Origin: Candidatus Kuenenia stuttgartensis
GTDB taxonomy: Bacteria; Planctomycetota; Planctomycetia; Planctomycetales; Planctomycetaceae
Assembly: GCA_945906725.1 (NCBI GenBank)
Contig: CAMDRI010000026.1
Span: 1 to 43,809 of the forward strand
Reading direction: 5' to 3'
DNA length: 43,809 nucleotides
Below are positions 40,947 to 43,809 of this stretch, one piece after another. The notes below the pieces were generated by a model. The model saw nothing but the letters and a program-made list of their open reading frames with translations. It searched no databases and was not told where the DNA came from. Every line of letters starts with the position of its first letter. The first letter of the stretch is position 1. A program made the position numbers and the translations under genes.

Positions 40947-43565
40947 CTAACCAAGCTTTGACCGGAAGTAGTCTGCTCCGGCCTTGAGAGCGTCCGCCAA
41001 CTTCGACGGGTCTTTGCCCCCGGCTTCGGCCATGTCTGGACGTCCGCCGCCACCACCGCCGACGATCTTGGCCGCGGTTTTGACGCAGTCACCGGCGTGC
41101 AGACCTTTCGCGATCAGGTCTTTGCTGACGGCAGCGGTCAGGCTCACCTTGCCGTCGATCACCGCGCCGATCAGGACTGCGGCGGGAGCGGCTTTGTCGC
41201 GGATGATGTCGATCATCTCACGGATCGCGTCGCGTGTGGCATTCTCGGCGAGGTGCATGATGACGCGGGCTCCGCCGATCGTTTCGGCATTCGCGATCAA
41301 GTCGTCGATCGTGCCAGCGGCGGCTTGGCTGGTGAGTTTCGACAACTCGCGCTTCGTGTCGCGGAGTTCGTCTTGCATCGCCGCGACTCGCTTAGCGAGT
41401 TCATCGGCAGGAGCTTTCAGTTGGACGCAGAGTTCTTTGACGAGCGACTCGAGTTGCCGTGTCTTCTCCAACGCTTTCGGGCCGGTCACGGCCGAGATGC
41501 GGCGGACGCCTTTCGCGACCGGCTCTTCGGCGACCAATTTGCAGAAGCCGACTTGGCCACTGTTCGTCAGGTGCGTGCCGCCGCAGAGTTCGATGCTCCA
41601 GTCACCCATCCGGACGACGCGGACGCTGTCGGGATACTTCTCGCCGAAGAGAGCCATCGCCCCGAGTCCTCTCGCTTCGGCGATCGGCATCAATTTGGTC
41701 GTCACCGTCGCGCCTTCGGTGATGCGAGTGTTGATTTCGGTCTCGATGGTTTGCAGTTCCTCGTCGCTGACCGGTTTGCCGTGCGTGAAGTCGAAGCGGA
41801 ACGTGTCACGGTCCACCTTGGAACCGCGTTGCGTCGCCTGCTCGCCGAGCGTTTGTCGCAGCGCGTGATGCAAAATGTGAGTGGCCGAATGTGCTCGACG
41901 GATGCCCGCTCGGCGTTCGACATCGACGGTCGCAGTGACGATTTGGCCGACGGACAGTTTTCCTTTTTTGAGCGTGCCAATGTGTAGCCAGACGTCACCG
42001 TCCTTCTGCGTGTCGAGCACTTGAAACTCGACGCCGTCTGCGATCAGTGCGCCAACGTCACCGACTTGTCCACCGGACTCCCCGTAGAACGGCGTCCAAT
42101 TGAGCGCAATGCCGATCGGCTCTTTGTGGCCGACGGCCGTGAACTCATTGACTAAATCTGTACCGGCGATGATGCCGACGACCTTGCTGTCGTCCACAGA
42201 CGTCTTTTCGTAGCCGAGGAATTCGGTGCCGCCTTGTTTGCGAAGCGAATCAATCGGCCCCGCCGCCATGACGGAGTTCGCGAACGCGCCGCTGCCGGAC
42301 TTCGCCTCGTGTTGCTTGACGCGTGCCTCGAACTGAGCACGATCGACTTTCAAGCCAGATCCAGCGGCAAGCGATTCGGTCAGTTCGATCAAGAAGCCGT
42401 CGGTCTGATGCAGATCGAACGCGGCCTCGCCTGAGAGCACGCCGCCGCTCGACTTGGCTTTGTCGGCGAGCTTCTGAAACTTGGGCATGCCGCGATCGAC
42501 AATCGTCAGGAACTGTTTTTCTTCTTCGAGGATCACGTTCGCGACGGAATCGACCGTCTGCGTGATTTCCGGATAAGCAGCCTTCATGCCGACGACGATG
42601 GCCGAGACCAGCGTGTGCAGGAACGGATCGTGCTTGCCAAGCAAATAACCTTCGAGCGCTGCTCGTCGCAGCAGCAGGCGGACGATGTAGTTTTCTTTGT
42701 CGCTGCCGGGCAGCGCTCCTTCGTGAATCGCGAACGTGCAGGCTCGGACGTGGTCGGCGATGCGGCGGCAGGCTCGGCCGTGCGGAGCGGCGTAGTCGTA
42801 CTTCAAACCAAGAGCGTTCCCCGCCGCGATGCACATGGGCTTGAGGATGTCGATCTCGAAGTTGCTCAGGACACCTTGCAGCGTCGAGGCACACCTTTCG
42901 AGGCCCATGCCGGTGTCGATATTCTTCTTCGGCAGCGGCTGCAAGTTGTTCGGCGGTGCGCCGACACGGTTGAATTGCGTGAAGACGAGGTTCCAAATCT
43001 CGACCGTCTTCTCCGAACCGGGAGGCAGGTAATAAATCTCGCTGCACGGTCCGCAAACGCCGTCAGGTCCCTGCGACGGAGCCGACGCCGGCCAGAAGTT
43101 TTCGCTCTCGTCGCAACGAGTGATCCGATTCGCCGGCACCTTCACCTCGTTGTGCCAGATGCCGTAAGCCTCGTCGTCGTCGAGGTAGACGGTGACGCTG
43201 AGCCGTTCGCCGTCGAGCCCCAGCCACTTCTTCGACGTCAGGAACTCCCACGCCCAATGGATCGCTTCTTTCTTGAAGTAATCGCCGAACGAAAAGTTGC
43301 CGAGCATCTCGAAGAAAGTGTGGTGGTACGCCGTGACGCCGACGTTCGAGATGTCGCCGGTTCGCAGGCATTTCTGGCAAGTCGTCGCCCGCGTAAAGTC
43401 GATCGGTCCGATGCCGAGAAACTGATTCTTGAACTGATTCATCCCAGCTGGCGTGAACAGGACGGTCTTGTCGTCCCTCGGAATCAGCACGTCACTGGCT
43501 CGCCGCACGCAGCCCTTGGACTCAAAAAAGGCCAGATACTTTTCACGCAGTTCGTCAGTTTTCAT
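40947..43565 (-). CDS. alaS: Alanyl-tRNA synthetase
   Basis: An 872-residue class II synthetase from the ATG at 43565; the frame is open to 43577. It charges tRNA-Ala and edits mischarged Ser/Gly. The N-terminal aminoacylation core starts with [18 protein letters not shown] and contains [11 protein letters not shown] and [10 protein letters not shown]. The editing domain has [11 protein letters not shown] (about residue 557) and CGGTHL (about residue 660). The C-terminal DHHA1-type region ends with [18 protein letters not shown]. All expected parts are present and the length is normal. About 100 bases separate it from the truncated DUF1552 gene downstream. It is likely transcribed from a promoter near 43676. 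Confidence 0.98.
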   Translation of the reverse strand: MKTDELREKYLAFFESKGCVRRASDVLIPRDDKTVLFTPAGMNQFKNQFLGIGPIDFTRATTCQKCLRTGDISNVGVTAYHHTFFEMLGNFSFGDYFKKEAIHWAWEFLTSKKWLGLDGERLSVTVYLDDDEAYGIWHNEVKVPANRITRCDESENFWPASAPSQGPDGVCGPCSEIYYLPPGSEKTVEIWNLVFTQFNRVGAPPNNLQPLPKKNIDTGMGLERCASTLQGVLSNFEIDILKPMCIAAGNALGLKYDYAAPHGRACRRIADHVRACTFAIHEGALPGSDKENYIVRLLLRRAALEGYLLGKHDPFLHTLVSAIVVGMKAAYPEITQTVDSVANVILEEEKQFLTIVDRGMPKFQKLADKAKSSGGVLSGEAAFDLHQTDGFLIELTESLAAGSGLKVDRAQFEARVKQHEAKSGSGAFANSVMAAGPIDSLRKQGGTEFLGYEKTSVDDSKVVGIIAGTDLVNEFTAVGHKEPIGIALNWTPFYGESGGQVGDVGALIADGVEFQVLDTQKDGDVWLHIGTLKKGKLSVGQIVTATVDVERRAGIRRAHSATHILHHALRQTLGEQATQRGSKVDRDTFRFDFTHGKPVSDEELQTIETEINTRITEGATVTTKLMPIAEARGLGAMALFGEKYPDSVRVVRMGDWSIELCGGTHLTNSGQVGFCKLVAEEPVAKGVRRISAVTGPKALEKTRQLESLVKELCVQLKAPADELAKRVAAMQDELRDTKRELSKLTSQAAAGTIDDLIANAETIGGARVIMHLAENATRDAIREMIDIIRDKAAPAAVLIGAVIDGKVSLTAAVSKDLIAKGLHAGDCVKTAAKIVGGGGGGRPDMAEAGGKDPSKLADALKAGADYFRSKLG

Positions 43566-43627
43566 GGGCCATCGCAATGGGTGAGAGGTCGAGTCAAATC
43601 GGGGCGGGAGAGTAGAGGAAACGTGGC

Positions 43628-43644
43628 GGACGCTGCCAGCGTCC
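43628..43644. repeat. Short hairpin, possible orphan arm in alaS leader
   Basis: A perfect 7-bp stem (GGACGCT/AGCGTCC) with a 3-nt loop, preceded by GTGGC. The GTGGCGGACGC start resembles the arm at 18218-18238. It would lie in the leader of alaS. Confidence 0.5.
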
Positions 43645-43675
43645 GTCTGCCGCCGCTGGCACTGTCGGTCTGTCG

Positions 43676-43681
43676 TTTATA
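43676..43681 (-). promoter_or_regulatory. Candidate -10 element upstream of alaS
   Basis: On the minus strand TATAAA lies about 111 bases ahead of the alaS start. A clear -35 at the usual spacing was not found, so this is weak. Confidence 0.2.
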
Positions 43682-43809
43682 CACAACTCTGACAATTCCA
43701 ACGGCGATGGACCGACCCACGGCATGAGATTTGCGCCAGAGCTTGAGGCAGAGATTGATCTGCCAAACAAGCATGGAGCGAGCTGATGTGCGAAGGGATT
43801 GTCGAGGAG

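Noticed and set aside
43786..43809. Possible start of a gene running off the right edge (ATG at 43786 with GGAG upstream)
   Set aside because: Only eight codons are visible, too few to support a gene.

Overview
The window looks like chromosomal DNA of a planctomycete (Planctomycetota, probably a Planctomycetaceae-like lineage). The evidence is the set of phylum-typical families: four DUF1501 proteins, a DUF1549/DUF1553 protein with an N-terminal c-type haem motif, a very long PVC-type dehydrogenase with HEAT repeats and a haem motif, a truncated DUF1552 protein, and Gly-rich companions of a PilM-PilN fusion. This assignment is inferred from protein families only. No rRNA, tRNA, CRISPR array, phage or transposase gene was seen.

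Layout. (1) 1-3122, + strand: a MoxR AAA+ ATPase overlaps (ATGA) a secreted/membrane protein with a GATase-like domain. (2) 12071-3131, - strand: a run of six genes, namely a PilM-PilN fusion, two single-span Gly-rich proteins, ruvC, a formylglycine-generating-enzyme-like protein and an MTA/SAH-nucleosidase-like phosphorylase. The first three look like the inner-membrane platform of a type IV pilus or type II secretion-like machine. (3) 12471-19415, + strand: a GH38-like protein, cytidylate kinase, a membrane-anchored glutaredoxin-like protein, a DUF2064 glycosyltransferase, a CheY-like regulator and an RlmI-type methyltransferase, several with ATGA overlaps. (4) 19481-34313: an AstE/AspA-type deacylase, a small Rdx protein, three DUF1501 proteins, the giant dehydrogenase, an SDR, a secreted GH32/43-like propeller and a subclass B3 metallo-beta-lactamase. 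Scattered among them are broken genes: a sialidase-like tail, an alcohol dehydrogenase head, a glycosidase-like fragment and a RidA gene with an internal UGA. (5) 34314-43565, - strand: a DUF4198/DUF3386-like secreted protein, a DUF1501 and DUF1549/1553 pair, a truncated DUF1552 gene and alaS.

The most striking feature is not a gene. The window is seeded with short inverted-repeat elements, about 50-70 bp with arms of about 20-26 bp that are often palindromic themselves, plus orphan single arms and two heptanucleotide tandem repeats. These lie not only between genes but inside them. One is translated in the middle of the GH38-like protein and one at the N-terminus of the methyltransferase. 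A heptamer repeat encodes a signal peptide, and repeats supply the stop codons of three genes. Together with at least five gene remnants in about 19 kb, this suggests repeat spread and deletion shaping the region.

All calls are from reading the sequence and its translations. No database search was possible.
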